64,000 bases of DNA, from the NCBI RefSeq assembly GCF_007655135.1, contig NC_045127.1, positions 7,077,001-7,141,000 on the forward strand, in the 5' to 3' direction. Every line of letters starts with the position of its first letter. Position 1 is the first letter of the stretch. A model generated the notes under the pieces. The model had not been told where the DNA came from. It worked only from the letters and a program-made list of their open reading frames with translations, and made no database searches. Both the position numbers and the translations under genes were made by a program. The DNA is from Punica granatum (Eukaryota > Streptophyta > Magnoliopsida > Myrtales > Lythraceae). This document shows positions 13,001 through 25,200 of this stretch, piece by piece.

Positions 13001-15018
13001 CACCTCAACCACTTATTGGTCTAGAGGCTGATCGTACTCAAGAAGGGATCTTTCTCCATCAGCAAAAGTATTCCAAAGGTTTATTGAAGAAATTTGGAAT
13101 GCTTAACTGCAAGTCAATTTCGACCTCGACGAAGACAAACGCTAAAATGTGTGCTCATGAAGGGAAAGATGAAAGATGCAACCATGTATCGATAACTGGT
13201 GGGTAGTTTAATCTACTTAACTTTGACAAGACCCGACATTTCTTATGCAGTTGGGGTGATGAGTTGGAATATGCAAAATCCAAAGAAAAGTCATTTGGAA
13301 GCAATTCGGCAAATTTTGAGATATGTGAAGAGCACACTTTTATGGTATTCTGTACAAGACAAGTGGAGATTGCAAGCTGGTTGGTTTTTGTGATACTGAT
13401 TATGCAGGTGATCATGATACCCGACGCTCAACTACAGGGTATGTTTTTATTCTTGGGTCCAAAGCAATTTCTTGGTGCAGCAAAAGGCAACCAACTATGT
13501 CTTTTTCGACAACAGAGATAGAATATCGAGCAGCAGCAATGGCAGCTCAAGAGAGTGCTTGGCTTGTGCAATTTTTGAAAGAATTGCACTAGCCAACGGA
13601 GAATCCCATTCCTTTGTGTAATGTGACAACTTGTCAACTATGCGTTTTGGCAGAAAATCTAGTTTTTCACGCAGAGGTCCATTATCACTTTATCAGGGAA
13701 AAACTTATGTAAGGAGATATTGGATTGCAGCATGTTAAAACAGAAGATCAAGTTGCAAACTCGTTCACAAAAGGCTTGAGTGGCAACAAGATTGAAAGTT
13801 TCTCTCATCAACTCGGCATGGTGGAAACGATAAAAGCTGGTGTTGAGTGAGAGTGTTAAATTGCAACACCAGCTACTGTTACAATTCGAATAAGTTTGTT
13901 ACAATTTGTTTTTAGTTGTGGTCTAGTTGTTTGCTAAGTCTTTGTTATTGGGTCGTTGTTACAAAGCCTTTGTTATCGTTGGTTAATTTGAATCATGTTT
14001 TGTTATTCCTATTTTTCAGTTTGTTGTTACTAGTTTTTGGATTAATGGACATTTGTTTCTTTGTTACAAGGAATAGTGGGATTTGTTATTTAGTCTTTTG
14101 TTACTGTAAGCCTTTTTGTTACTGTAAGCCTTTATAAAAGGCCTTCATCTTGCTGCAAATAAAATAGTCTCTCTTTCCACAATATTTTGTTCTATTTTTG
14201 TTCTGCCATTTCTTCAACAAAACTTTCATAATCTACTACTTCATAACCCTTCTTAGTTCTTACTCCAGCGATCCTAACAAATTATTTAGGGGAAGGGAGG
14301 GTGGGAATGGAGAGTTACCCTAACACGTGACGGCCCCCATCGTAGACAACTTGAGATACAAGACCCATCAGACCGATGCTTCCTCCGCCATAAACCAAGT
14401 CAATGTTCCTCTCCACCTGCAAAATGTTTTTGTTTAATGCCACTGACGTGTCCGATTCAACCGAATATATAAAAATCACTCTTGAATTTACGGAATTATA
14501 TTATTAATTTATATAGTGGATCGTATCATCATTGTTGTACTGTAAATTAATAGTGGCCACGATCTTCACGCACTCATTAGTTTAATCACTCTTGCCCTTT
14601 TTCCAAGCAAAGATTAACCAAACAATGGTTACTGGAAACAGGGGACTCTGCCCTCAGGTTCCGGAGGTTTCGACATCGGATGCTTAGAGCATTCAATATG
14701 ACCCCGAAGATACAACCAGCAGGGCCTAGATTCGAATTACGATCGTTGTGCCGGTAACGAGTTAGGAAAATCCGACAACGACGTCATTTATAACCATTAT
14801 AACTGATTTGTACGACAAGAGAAATGAATGATAGCGTGCATGAAAAGATATATGAATACCAGTTGCTTGCCGAGTTGGATAGCAGCGATCTGGTAGCTCG
14901 GGTTCTTCCCGGGGCTGCTCCCGCAGAAGACACACACTCGCTGGAACCTCGACGGTGATGACCTGATCATCATTGGGCTCTGGAGCCGCTGGAACGTCTG
15001 GTTGTTGCTATTTTCCAT
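10023..15018 (-). CDS. LOG: Cytokinin riboside 5'-monophosphate phosphoribohydrolase (LOG family)
   Basis: Seven exons, listed in transcription order: 15018-14860, 14416-14319, 11261-11231, 11058-10959, 10872-10802, 10720-10577 and 10118-10023. All junctions are GT-AG and the phases join cleanly, giving 232 residues. The protein has the Rossmann start [17 protein letters not shown] (residues 27-43), [10 protein letters not shown], the RK pair in GMHQRKAEM (about 110-118) and the catalytic PGGYGTLEE motif (129-137). These define LONELY GUY enzymes, which release ribose 5-phosphate from cytokinin nucleotides and so give active free-base cytokinins in the cytosol and nucleus in one step. The sequence resembles the Arabidopsis LOG3/LOG5 group, but I cannot fix the orthologue. 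Intron 2 is 3,057 nt because a copia retrotransposon sits in it; intron 5 (10721-10801) is 81 nt, in frame and stop-free. The coding sequence itself is intact. The start is the first ATG of exon 1, giving an N-terminal extension of about 24 residues. Confidence 0.95.
11335..11654 (+). repeat. 5' LTR of the copia element
   Basis: 320 bp, TG...CA ends. It contains a TATAAAA-type box near 11571 followed by an A-rich AATAAAAT segment, as expected for LTR promoter and polyadenylation signals. It is nearly collinear with the 3' LTR but differs at numerous positions. Confidence 0.93.
11660..11677 (+). other. tRNA primer-binding site of the copia element
   Basis: TGGTATCAGAGTTAGGCC lies six bases after the 5' LTR. 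The TGGTATCAGAG core is the standard primer-binding site of plant copia elements, complementary to initiator methionine tRNA. Confidence 0.9.
11700..13850 (+). pseudogene. Broken copia pol (integrase to RNase H)
   Basis: Fragments in copia order are readable across shifting frames. The C-terminal part of integrase comes first, including [13 protein letters not shown] and [18 protein letters not shown] segments (about 11700-12075). Reverse transcriptase follows, including the WKWVYKLK-like segment [11 protein letters not shown] near 12460, [10 protein letters not shown] near 12660, [12 protein letters not shown] near 12775 and a catalytic box read as MVYVDYLN near 12900. RNase H pieces ([10 protein letters not shown]) lie near 13230. 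The gag gene, protease and first part of integrase are missing, so integrase resumes just after the primer site. Several stops and frameshifts are present, and the second aspartate of the reverse transcriptase YVDD box is changed to Y. It is non-functional. Confidence 0.9.
13854..14219 (+). repeat. 3' LTR of the copia element
   Basis: 366 bp with TG...CA ends. It is 46 bp longer than the 5' LTR, mainly because of two small internal duplications: an extra GTCTTTGTTAT-like stretch near 13937-13970, and a repeated TTGTTACTGTAAGCC unit near 14098-14131. Confidence 0.93.
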
Positions 15019-15189
15019 ATCAGGAAATCTCCACCTCTTTGAATGTGCTTCTAATGGTATATTCTCTTTTCAAGAGAGAGAGATTGAGCGGTAAGGCCAA
15101 AAGTAAGGGGAGAAATGGAATGAGTATTGATCGCTGCTAATGGCCTTTTTGCCTGGTAATGGCTATTGGTCCCCCCACAGAGTCTTATG

Positions 15190-15240
15190 TGGTGTACATC
15201 CCATCAGGGCAAGCGCCCCTACGTTATATAAACATTGGCC
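15190..15240 (-). promoter_or_regulatory. Candidate TATA box of LOG
   Basis: On the minus strand a TATATAA sequence lies at 15230-15224, with a CCAAT sequence a few bases further upstream (about 15238-15234). This would place transcription start near 15195 and give a leader of roughly 180 nt before the ATG at 15018. The leader contains a GA repeat near 15071-15084. Assignment rests on motif and spacing only. Confidence 0.45.
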
Positions 15241-15294
15241 CGATCCCATTATCACCCGACACATCAACATCCGCTCTTATTTTTTCGGTTACAA

Positions 15295-15425
15295 GGGAGG
15301 TCTATAAGCTTAATACAATAAAATAAAAATCGTAATTAACTAATAAGAGAAACAAGGGTAGTCCCACAACGAATATCGAATTTAAAATCTCTTAATTATT
15401 AGGTGAAGACTCGTGCCAATACTGC
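15295..15425 (-). repeat. Dispersed repeat family B, SINE-like
   Basis: A run of about 120 bp containing AATACAATAAAATAAAAAT, then an ACAAGGGTAGTCCCAC-like block, then ATCGAATTTAAAATCTCTTAAT. Diverged copies occur at about 22670-22780, 29980-30110 and 33640-33785. On the minus strand each has a GATTCGA-type box like the B box of tRNA-derived SINEs. The family was seen by eye, and copy ends are approximate. Confidence 0.5.
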
Positions 15426-16879
15426 TCTACACCCTCTTTTATACACCCACTCCATTTCTCTCCTTCATCTCGCGATATTTTGGACATATATTTATACTTT
15501 GCACCATGCAGTTTTCATTGTACTGATCTGCACCCCGCACTTTCAATTTTAAAATCACTTTGCATCCTGAAGTTTTAAAACATGCTCTAGCTGAACCAGT
15601 ACTAGATCAGACGCAAGAATCAATATCCCGAGGGTAAAGTTCGATAACTTTTTGGGATTTAATAACCTCTAGATGGACGTCCTATCCCGAGTTTCGTGTA
15701 AGTTGTGTTGCGTTTCTTACAGCTAATAAGTAGGGTCACCGATCACATTACTTCGGTTCGAAGAATATCTCTATGTTATGTATGTATATAATTAAAATGA
15801 GATGCATCCAATAAGAGAATCCGTCATCGATATTTTATTAGAGGTTGCTAAAATATCGAGTAGCCCGTACAAATTAAAGTTCACAATTAATTTAATGTCC
15901 AACTAACATACCTTAATAATCCAGACTTAATTTAGGCTCCTTTAGTTTCTTGTTTATTACATTGAGGATCACGATCCGTCATCGATATTTTGTTTATTTA
16001 CCAATAATGTTTATTACTTAATGGGAAGTGGAAACCTCAATTTCAGGCTGGCACGTGAAAATTGTATATATAGTTTTTCCGGATAATATACAGGGAGAAT
16101 TCATTATGATCTATGTGGAAAAAAATTGTATCTAAAGTGTTCATAATTGAATAATTTATAATTATTATTTTAATAAGTTGTTTATCTTCGTGTCTGTGAT
16201 GTGATTCCACCTTCGGAGGGAACTCAAATCAGAAAGGATCACCCACGATATGGGTCCAATTTTGATGGAGATGGTATCACCCACACCTGTACTCCAAGCT
16301 AAATTCAGCCACTTAAGGGGTTGGGTGGCAACCGTGGCATCCCCAGTTGCATGGGAAAATACACACACACATAATATATAATTGTGTAATATATAATTAA
16401 TTCAATCAATTTCCTTTTCTCATTTTTAAATGGGAGAAACGGATGTTGATTGGACGTGAAGAGAAGTTATGCCATTATACAGGATATTGACATACACACA
16501 TGAAGTAGCAATATAGAGAATGAGATACAGCCCAACGACGCAACACTCTCTCTCTCTCTCGTTAATAATTACAATGTTATAAATTCAAATTTTTATGGTA
16601 AAATTATAAAGTATTAAAATTTTTATTTTATTATATTGAATTTATAAATCTCTCTTGTAACTAGTTAAAAAAATAAAAAAATATAAAAAAAAAGTAATAT
16701 GGATCTAATAGAAGTTGGAACTCAATTGAGATGGGCTCAAAAGAGGTTTAACAGGGGTAGTCGAGTCGACTTGTCCTTAAAGTTGCACCTCTAGATCGAA
16801 CTTTAGTGAGTTTAGAATCGTGCATGAACCAGGCCAAGGTTCAACTTGATTGCACCGTTGCCTATTCGTTGGTACTACG

Positions 16880-17121
16880 GTGTGTTTAGTTTTACAATTA
16901 AGTAGAGTTGATTTTAATTGGGTTGTAAAGATTGTATTGTTGAATTACGAGAAAAAGTGTGAAAAAATAATAAATAGGTGAGAGAATTTAATATTAAAAA
17001 TTGAATTGAATGATTAAAAAAATTGAAAAAAAAAAAGAAAAATAATAATTATATTGTTGATTTTTATTATAATGAGTAGAGTTAAAAATTTAAAAATATG
17101 ATTGTAAAATCAAACGGAGCG
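16880..17121. repeat. MITE family A
   Basis: The ends read GGTGTGTTTAGTTTTAC and, inverted at the other side, a CCGTTTGATTTTAC sequence, giving short terminal inverted repeats. The interior is AT-rich, with the phrases TTGTATTGTTGAATTA and GAGAGAATTTAATATTAAAA. The same interior is found at 36164-36418 (inverted), 38505-38990 and 50765-51065, so this is a family of non-autonomous elements in the window. Confidence 0.65.
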
Positions 17122-17912
17122 AAAGTTCTCAGGATCAAGCTATTTGATTAGGGCTTATCCAAAGATTAGCTTACAGTTCAAGCATTACGGGATCATATAT
17201 TTCATCGTGATCATGCCTTGTTAAGGACGTTTTATAACCCGAAAGTTAGTCTTGACAAATGCAGAGATGACGTACTTTCATTATTAGTCGACATTTATCC
17301 CATTTCAACGAACATGCGTATAGGTAATTATGTATGTATGTGTTGATGGGATATTATACGCATTTATTTAAGATTTAAAAGTTAACACCATCCAATGAAA
17401 AATTGGATGAGGTTTACAGCGGTTTCGTCTAAGACCTACTTACCTACAAAATGGAAAGAATTTTTAATTTTATTTTTCAGATAATAAAACTACTTTTTAT
17501 AGGCACAATTAGTCAAAGCTAGCAGACTGCAAACTGCAAACTGCCGTGTGACAAGATAGAAGGAAACCGACTGTTACCAAACGCCTCGAACTCTTTGTAA
17601 AATTTTCCGTCAGATAAATAAATTAATTAATTAGGACAACGTCGGAAGGAACATCTGACTGGCTGAGGGAAGTCTTTGGATGCGGCCACGTCCTCATTAT
17701 ATTGGGAATTTTGCTTGCTTGCTATGCTTGGCCACTTCATTATTGGTTCCATTGGAATCTAATGCCTCTAAGCTTATTACACCTAACCCTAAGCCTATCC
17801 AGCCGCCTATGTCCTTTTAGCTACACATGAACCCCTGAGAATTCTGGAATTGGATTGTCGTATGTCCGATTTTCTCCGACAATCGTGGTTCAATTTTCAC
17901 TTAATTATTTTT

Positions 17913-18225
17913 TTGAATAGACTACCATTATGTCATTCACTTATTTATTAATAATCGTTTTTACATATGACATATTTTTACCATCAATTAGCCCCAAACG
18001 TTGGCATTCTGTCTAACATTTATATTAACATTTATACCATTCTGTGACGAAAATATTCTGGAAAACATAATGTCGTCCATGAATTTTCCGTCACGAAAGT
18101 TAACGGAATGATATAAATGTTAAATGGAATGCCAACATTTGAGGCTAATTGATGGTAAAAATATGTCAGGAATAAAAACGATTGCAAATGAATAAATGGA
18201 GGATGATAGCGGTGGTCTACTCTTC
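17913..18225. mobile_element. TIR element (MITE), about 315 bp
   Basis: The left half (from the AGACTACC block near 17919) is the inverted copy of the right half (to GGTGGTCT near 18218). Shared blocks include TGACATATTTTTACCATCAA and ATTAGCCNCAAA. Each arm is about 140 bp, so the whole element could fold into one long hairpin. T-runs lie at both edges, which makes the exact target duplication unreadable. The superfamily is not certain; Mutator-like is possible. Confidence 0.7.
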
Positions 18226-19924
18226 TTTTTTCGACTAAAAAAAAACTCATAAATTTAAGTAAAGAAAAGTAACAGTACAATAAATGAATATAAATAGTCT
18301 CATTTAAAGAATCGAATATGAATCTCACAATTAACTAATTACTCAGATAAATATGGTATAATGCAACCAATAAAATCTAGGTTGAGTGGTAAATAGTTTC
18401 AATTACGTAACGAGGAGAGTAAAAATTCGAGCTCCGAAAAATGTATTTGTTGAGAGGAAAAATAACATTTCATTTGATAACTTGATAACCTAAAGATTGG
18501 AGATTTGATTCTTATGATGAGATTACATGTGTCCCTTATTTATTATTTATTAGAATTTTTATTTTATTATATTAGACTCATAAATTTTTTTTACCACGTA
18601 AATGAATGAATGAATTAATTAATTAATTGACATTCTGCTTTACCATGCATGAAATTTATTAACTCTCTTTTCTGACCATCCACATCCACTAAGCTTTTTC
18701 TCATCAAATCAAATCCATGATTTATGTGTGACACGGTAACTTTACATGCATAGAACATGAATTTTCCCTTTTCCTTTTTCCCTGTTTTTGGATGATCATA
18801 TCAATGATCACCCATGAACCATCTCAACTACAGAACATTGTATGACGATAATATGTACTCATGTTGGAGAGACCAACACTCGTGCTTTATAGTTTTCATG
18901 ATATTATTTGCGTATGAGATGCACAATCAGTTATGAATTTACAGATATATATGTAATTTATTTTAGTGTTATGATTAAAAAAGGAAGGGGGGGGGGGCGA
19001 GGCGGGAAATCGACACATGTACGGACTAGGACATGTGTCGATCTCGATAATTTGGACCCGACACGCATTACCAACGGAACATGCATCATCTTGTCGATGA
19101 ACAGCTTCGGCTTATGTGTTCCCTCCCTTTTCCTCCAATGAGGGCATCATCGAAATGATATTTCTAAGCTGCTCCAATGGTTTTCCCATTGTCTCCAAAC
19201 AGGAACAAGAACAGGAACGGCACAGACCACACCACCACAGCATTAAAAAGAAAAGAAAAAATTATAATGGAGGCAGCCACGTCAAATGCAAAGTAATCGC
19301 ACGTGTCCACTGACCATTGCAGTTCAACTTTTTTGGATCATCATTCTTGTCATGTTTCTCCACTATGTTTGATCTTTCCAATTACTCCTCCTATCGAATC
19401 CCCCACCTTTTTCAAGAAGCTTTTGTGCCAGATTCTATATACTTTTGTGGTTTTTAAACAGGTCTCAGATCCCCGGCATAGTTACTGGTTTCAACCCACT
19501 GAGATTGCCTAGCGATAATTGGCTCGACTAGTTTGAATTGGGACGTTCATAGTTAAGGTTGAGTTGGTCCACTCTGCTCTAATTGTTTAGGTGGGGTTTC
19601 TGTGATGGGACCATGCACTCGGACACTGATTTAAGAATTAATTCCTCTCCATGCTATCTCCTTCAACAGAGTTAGAAATTTGCAATGGATTAATGGACTG
19701 CATTAAGAATCCCTCTTTTCCATTTTTACTGGGGTCCATAGCGAATTGTTACATGAAGATAGTCGATTGAGATTATTAGTTTTAAAAAGACTTGCTACAA
19801 GTGTTTCGTCTTTACTCGATGTGGCTTTCACATTTATTTTCCTTTGTAGTCTGTATTTCGAATCAATTAATATATCCCGCACTTATAATTTCTGCTTAGG
19901 TATTTTTCCAATGTCCCTTTTGCA

Positions 19925-20220
19925 GAAGACCGATTTTATGAAGAATCCTCATTACCGATTAATAAAAAAAAAAATTCCTCCTCCTATCTTCATTCTCCCC
20001 TCCCCTTTTGTATTGCAAAGATTCATCTACTATATATGTCTCGTGGGAGCCTCTAAGGTCTCGGGACTAGCTGAAGACCGATTTTATGAAGAATCCTCAT
20101 TACCGATTAATAAAAAAAAAAATTCCTCCTCCTATCTTCATTCTCCCCTCCCCTTTTGTATTGCAAAGATTCATCTACTATATATGTCTCGTGGGAGCCT
20201 CTAAGGTCTCGGGACTAGCT
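19925..20220. repeat. Perfect 148-bp tandem duplication
   Basis: Bases 19925-20072 are repeated directly at 20073-20220. By eye the copies are identical, including an 11-base A run and a pyrimidine-rich TTCTCCCCTCCCC segment. Identity even in the homopolymer points to a very recent duplication. An open frame at 19746-20204 runs through the first copy and most of the second but has no domain, so it is not called a gene. Confidence 0.9.
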
Positions 20221-21741
20221 GACCATCCAGGAGGCTGATCGAGACAGTTATATGGAGGGCACCTTTAGTCGAAGGAGTTGTCCTCCCATCCAATGATCCC
20301 GAGAGCCCCTCGAATGGTCTGGACTTAAGGACCTCATAATTTCCATTTTTTGCACTCTTGCTCATGAAGTGAAAAATATGAGGAAAAAGGGAATGAAGAA
20401 CAAATGATTCCAAAATGAATGAACTATTCCAAAAGTTTTGATAATTTGAAAACTGAATCAATTGCAGAGATCTCTCTAAATCTAACAATAAGAGAAGAAA
20501 GGAGTTTTGGTGCGGTAGTATAATGCGTCGATTTAAAAGCTCAATTTTCTTTAATGAAATTTATATGTCACTTTATTTTATTTCACTTCTAATTTTTGTA
20601 TTACGCTCATGGGTCTTCCTTATAATCGGAAAAAAAAACAATAATAAAATGATTATATAACCTTGTAATTTTCTACTTATGCATATTATTATTATAGGTA
20701 GGGCAACGATAGTTGATTTTATCCAATGAATTCGTCATTTCTCTTCTTCCGGACATGTAAGTCATAATTTTCGCAAGTTTTACATATATATTATGCATTC
20801 AAATTAAGAACTTCTCCGACGGCAAGACAGGTCGTCCAAGTCTCTTGCTTCCTCGAAACTTCCTCGCCGATTTAATTTTGAAATAAAATATTATTGGGGC
20901 CATTTAATTAATACCACTTTTATCTGTTTAAACAACGTCACAGACAACTATAATGTTTTTTTTTTAATTTATAATTTTGGTATTTTTTAAATAAATTTCA
21001 TACATTATAATATAACCAAATGCGTCTTCAAAGTCATTACACAAACCCCCGATGTGCTTATCTCTATTTGTTCATATATAAAAACATTTCGATGATATTA
21101 TCTCGACACATGACGTGAGAAAACACCAATCATATTGCAAACCATGAAGAAATGAGTGTTAATTATTAGTATTATTGCTCTTCATCGTAAAATTCTAATC
21201 GATTCCTTCTAATTACAACATCATTGTAAGAGAAGAATCTTCGAAGAATTTTTCATTTATATATGTGCATGCTTATGGATTAATCTTTTTTAAATTTGGG
21301 AAAGAGAATACCAATTGCCAACCAATTAGAGTTGGTCTCATCTCCCCCAATTTTGTTTTCGGATTTTCCGCATGAAAATTAATTATAGAAGTGGAGGGCC
21401 TTTGAGTCTATTGACCAACCTACCATTGTTAATTATATTTATGTTAAACCATGAAAATAATTAAATTAGTGATTATAAGTGTTGTTCAATGTGGCTAAGA
21501 AAGGAGCATATCGCCATCAATATAAAGTGACGGGTTTTGATCTTTTGGAAGGTAGGAGAAGAAAATACCTGCCACCTTCCAAAAAGAAAGGGGATTAATT
21601 TAATGCCGTTTAGATTATGTATAAATTGAGAGCAATGCCAATGCCAAAGTAATTCGGGAATTTGTTTGACCTTATTAAGATTATAAAAATCAGCTCACTC
21701 TAAAGCAGGCTGCAAAGTTCCATCCTACCATTAAAACCCAT

Positions 21742-22296
21742 TTGAGGGGCAAGACTAAGCAATTTTTTATTGGCTGGATGCCACCACCATCTACATACTT
21801 CAAGCTTAATACGGACGGCTCCAGTAGGGGCAAGGTCAGGCAGGTGGAGGGGGGATTATCAGGGACTCAAATGGAAGCCGGATCTCGGGCTTTTTTTATG
21901 AACTTAGGACTGACTACTAGCGTAGTTGCTGAGCTGCGTGCTCTCCGACAAGGCCTCATTCTTGCGCTAGAGATGGGCATTGATCGGATTTGTGTGGACA
22001 TTGATGCTCGATTAGTGTTTGATTGGATTTGGGGTGTGAGTTCTTCTATTGGGCTTTTAAAAGAACTGATTGATGATTGCAAGACGCTTAGCAGGAGGTT
22101 CTTGAACATCAAACCTAGCCACACCTTTCGCGAGGCGAACAGTTGTGTGGACCTTCTCGCGAAAATAGGTGGAGATCAACTTGAAGTGCTTGTTGTCTTT
22201 GATCATGTTACAGCTTTCTTAGGTCTATCCTTGTTTAGTGATTCTACTGGAGTCTCGGGACCCCGTGGTATAACAAACCTCTATGTCTATGGATGA
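21742..22296 (+). pseudogene. LINE-type RNase H domain remnant
   Basis: An open frame of 184 codons (first codon TTG; first in-frame ATG at 21778) encodes a plant RVT_3-type RNase H domain of the kind at the C-terminus of non-LTR retrotransposons and in many degenerate gene copies. Visible motifs are FKLNTDGSS (first Asp), AELRALRQGL (Glu), CVDIDARLV (third acidic residue) and HTFREANSCVDLLAK (last Asp), so all four metal-binding positions remain. The segment between the first Asp and the Glu is out of register: the usual glycine-rich stretch is readable only in another frame, and the frame is restored at a run of seven T residues near 21891. No reverse transcriptase is seen upstream. It is a fragment, not a host gene. 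Confidence 0.8.
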
Positions 22297-25200
22297 CTAT
22301 TAAAATGAGCAACTTTCCTTTTTTAGCCAAATAAATAAATAAAATAAAAAATGCAGGTTCATGTCTTTTTTTCCCCTTTTTAATTGATGTTGGCAAGTCA
22401 TCGGACCTTCTAATGAAAAGCTCACTAGCCGAATTTTCTGACTGGCAAAAAGCTATGCAAAGTGATGTGAATACTACCAATATTTGTATTTTTATAGGAA
22501 AATACTACCAAATTTATATAAGTAAGTGAATGGTTGTCGGTAATAGAAAAAGAAATATTTCTTTTTGAAACTATAGTAAATTTCGGTAATAAAAAAAATA
22601 CTTACTTTTTTAAAACTTTACTAAATTTTTACAATCTTCCATTGTATAATTTTCATTTATTTTTTTCTCTAGTTACATAGGAGAGTCATAAGTCTGTTAT
22701 AATGAAATAGAAATCTTAATAGCTAATTATGGGACACGGCAGTCTTACTATAAGATTCGAACTTGTGATGTCTAAATTGACAAAAAAAACATATATATAT
22801 ATATATGTATATATATAATGGGAATAACACATAATTTTTGAACTAAAATTAATGGAGTGATAAATTGCAGACGAGTAAACCAATCACTCATGTTTTTGCC
22901 ATCTAATTAGTTTCCTTTATTTTACCATATTACTACGATTACCAAAAAAAAAAAAAGGGCAGTGACGGCTTTATGATTTGTTACTCCGTCGAATGAAACA
23001 GAAGGGACATGCTTTCGTATATGTCTTCGGTGCCTTTCAAATTCAACATCAGGTTGTCTAAACAATGGGATCGACCGGTTGACAAAGCGCATGCTTCACT
23101 GTATGCCCGTGACAAATCAAACTCCAGGAATCGAAACGAATTTATTTTAAGAGCTATTTCTATTGCTAAAAATACTGAAACAGGAACTCATATTTTACGG
23201 GTGGTGATAACCATGATGTTCTAAGTTTTATTCTGGAAATGATGTGAATCAGTACGAAATTTTCCTTTCCCGGCCAAAGAAGGAAAATGGGGAATGACAC
23301 TACCTTTGGTGGAGCTGTCGGGGGTGGTAATTTTGAGATACAAATAGGGGCTACGTATTTAAATTGTGTCTAATCAACCTACCTTTACTTTTGTACCCAC
23401 CAAAAGAAAAATAAATAAATAAATAAATGAAACCAAACCTTTCTTTCTAAACTGAGGAAGATTTCAAAAATATGCTCATTAGCTTCCATTTTTGCCCCAG
23501 AACGTAGATGTAGGGCTGCTAGGGCATCACATCATTAGAGCCTATATATGCAAAAAAAAACAGCATTATTAATTATACATTATGGTTGTTGTTATTGAAA
23601 ATCATGCTCATAATCATTGACATCATGATGATACTATCTAGAGGGCTATTTCCGTAATTTACTAATCAATAGCAAATTATGATTCCGCTAATTAAGTACG
23701 AACTAAACTGGATCATGGATCGTAAATATGAATGGACTAATCCTTTTTAATTATGTTTTGGGCTTACTGAGACACTTGTGTCTTGGAAAATGATGGAAGC
23801 GATATGTCCAAAAAGGAAAACTTTTTAGAGTTTTTTTTTTGGATAAATAACTAAGTAGAAATTTATAAATGACTAAATTTTATTATAGATAGAATTATGA
23901 TTATCACAAAGACCTCCACACACACATATATATATATATATAAAAGTAGGATTTGGAGCCTCTTCGAACTTAATTAGTTAGGTAGCTTAGAGGCCAGTAG
24001 ACATTAAATACATTACTCTATAAACAAAAATGCCAAAATGCTCCTAAAGGATGTGCATAAGAATCCTCCTAATATATCAAATAACTCTTCAGCCGTTATG
24101 TAAGTTACAACTCATGTCATTAATGAGTACAATTTTTGAATTAAGAGGATTATCTCTATTATTTTACCCTGTGGAATTGGCTAAGCTTCCGTGTCTAAGA
24201 TTTTGTCGAATATTCAATGCATTTCCCGTTTAAAAATTTATCAATATAGAAATGTAATGTTATATTAAATGACCGTGCAATAAAATTTAGTTTAATTAGA
24301 TTTTTTAATGATTTGATCAAAATTAATTATAGTATATGGTGCAACAATTTAAACGCATTTGATCACAACTTCGTCATGCATTACCTCATGACCCAATTGA
24401 ATTGTAGCAGAAGTACCCTTCTCCCAGATTTAAGTATAGGATCGTAGTATTAAAAAAAAAAGGAAAATTTAAAAGAAATCCTATAGTTCAGGGAACTGAT
24501 GGAACCATAAGAGTACTTGATTAAATTATTAATATACTTTCATTAATGAGTGTGTGTTGTCCAATTATTTATTTTATTTTATTTCTTACCAACAGGGGAT
24601 CGATCATCAATTGGTCACTGTGAGACCAAATGTCAATCTCACCCTTAATTACACAACGGGTAATTAATTAGGATCGGTCAAATGAAATGATATTTATTAA
24701 AGCAGATCAAGCAGAAAATTATATTCGGGGAAACACACAATGAAATTCCAATGAAATTATTATTAATACATTATAAAATTAAAGACGTGTGAAATTATTA
24801 TTTAGCATAAATTTAATGCAGACGCATCTCTTTATTAATTAGATATTAGATACATTTCCCCTTTAATTTCGCGGTGTTATCATCTAATATTCTTTGCAAC
24901 AAGATCCAAGATATTTGAATACTTAAATAATAATAGGTACCGATAAAAAAGAAGAAGAAAAGAATGCTTGCTCTTACCTAAAAAAAAAAAATGCTTGCTA
25001 TGTATCATTTGCATTTAAAAACATAGGGACTGTAGGTAAGTTGAAAGTAAATGATCGAGAATGGCACTGGACATATCCGAATTACTTTCATAAAAATTAA
25101 ACTACACTCAAACTCCTTCCAAGCCAAATTATTCAGGTTGGATCATCGGGCTGATCGACACATCTCATGTGTGTCAACATGCTTTTCATCTAAATGAATA

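Larger units (their letters stand above)
11335..14219 (+). mobile_element. Decayed Ty1/copia LTR retrotransposon in LOG intron 2
   Basis: Two LTRs (11335-11654 and 13854-14219) begin with TGTTAA and end with TTCAACA. A perfect 5-bp target duplication, AAACT, lies at 11330-11334 and 14220-14224. The first LTR is followed by TGGTATCAGAG, the usual primer-binding site complementary to initiator Met-tRNA. The internal part is only 2.2 kb, against more than 4 kb in complete copies. It encodes remnants of integrase, reverse transcriptase and RNase H in copia order, all interrupted. The element runs opposite to the LOG gene. LTR divergence and many stops show an old insertion. Confidence 0.95.
15241..21741. 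other. Gene-free AT-rich intergenic region
   Basis: No supported gene in about 6.5 kb. The region contains the dispersed repeats and TIR elements listed separately, a CT microsatellite at about 16542-16560, a G-run near 18990, and scattered short open frames without domains. An open frame at 16165-16368 (-) is uninformative. Confidence 0.5.

Noticed and set aside
14640..14770. Possible antisense SINE in LOG intron 1
   Set aside because: Only one weak B-box-like word (AATTCGAATCT) and no A box or tail; not enough to call.
16165..16368. 67-codon minus-strand open frame
   Set aside because: Coding-like composition but no recognisable family and no partner exons.
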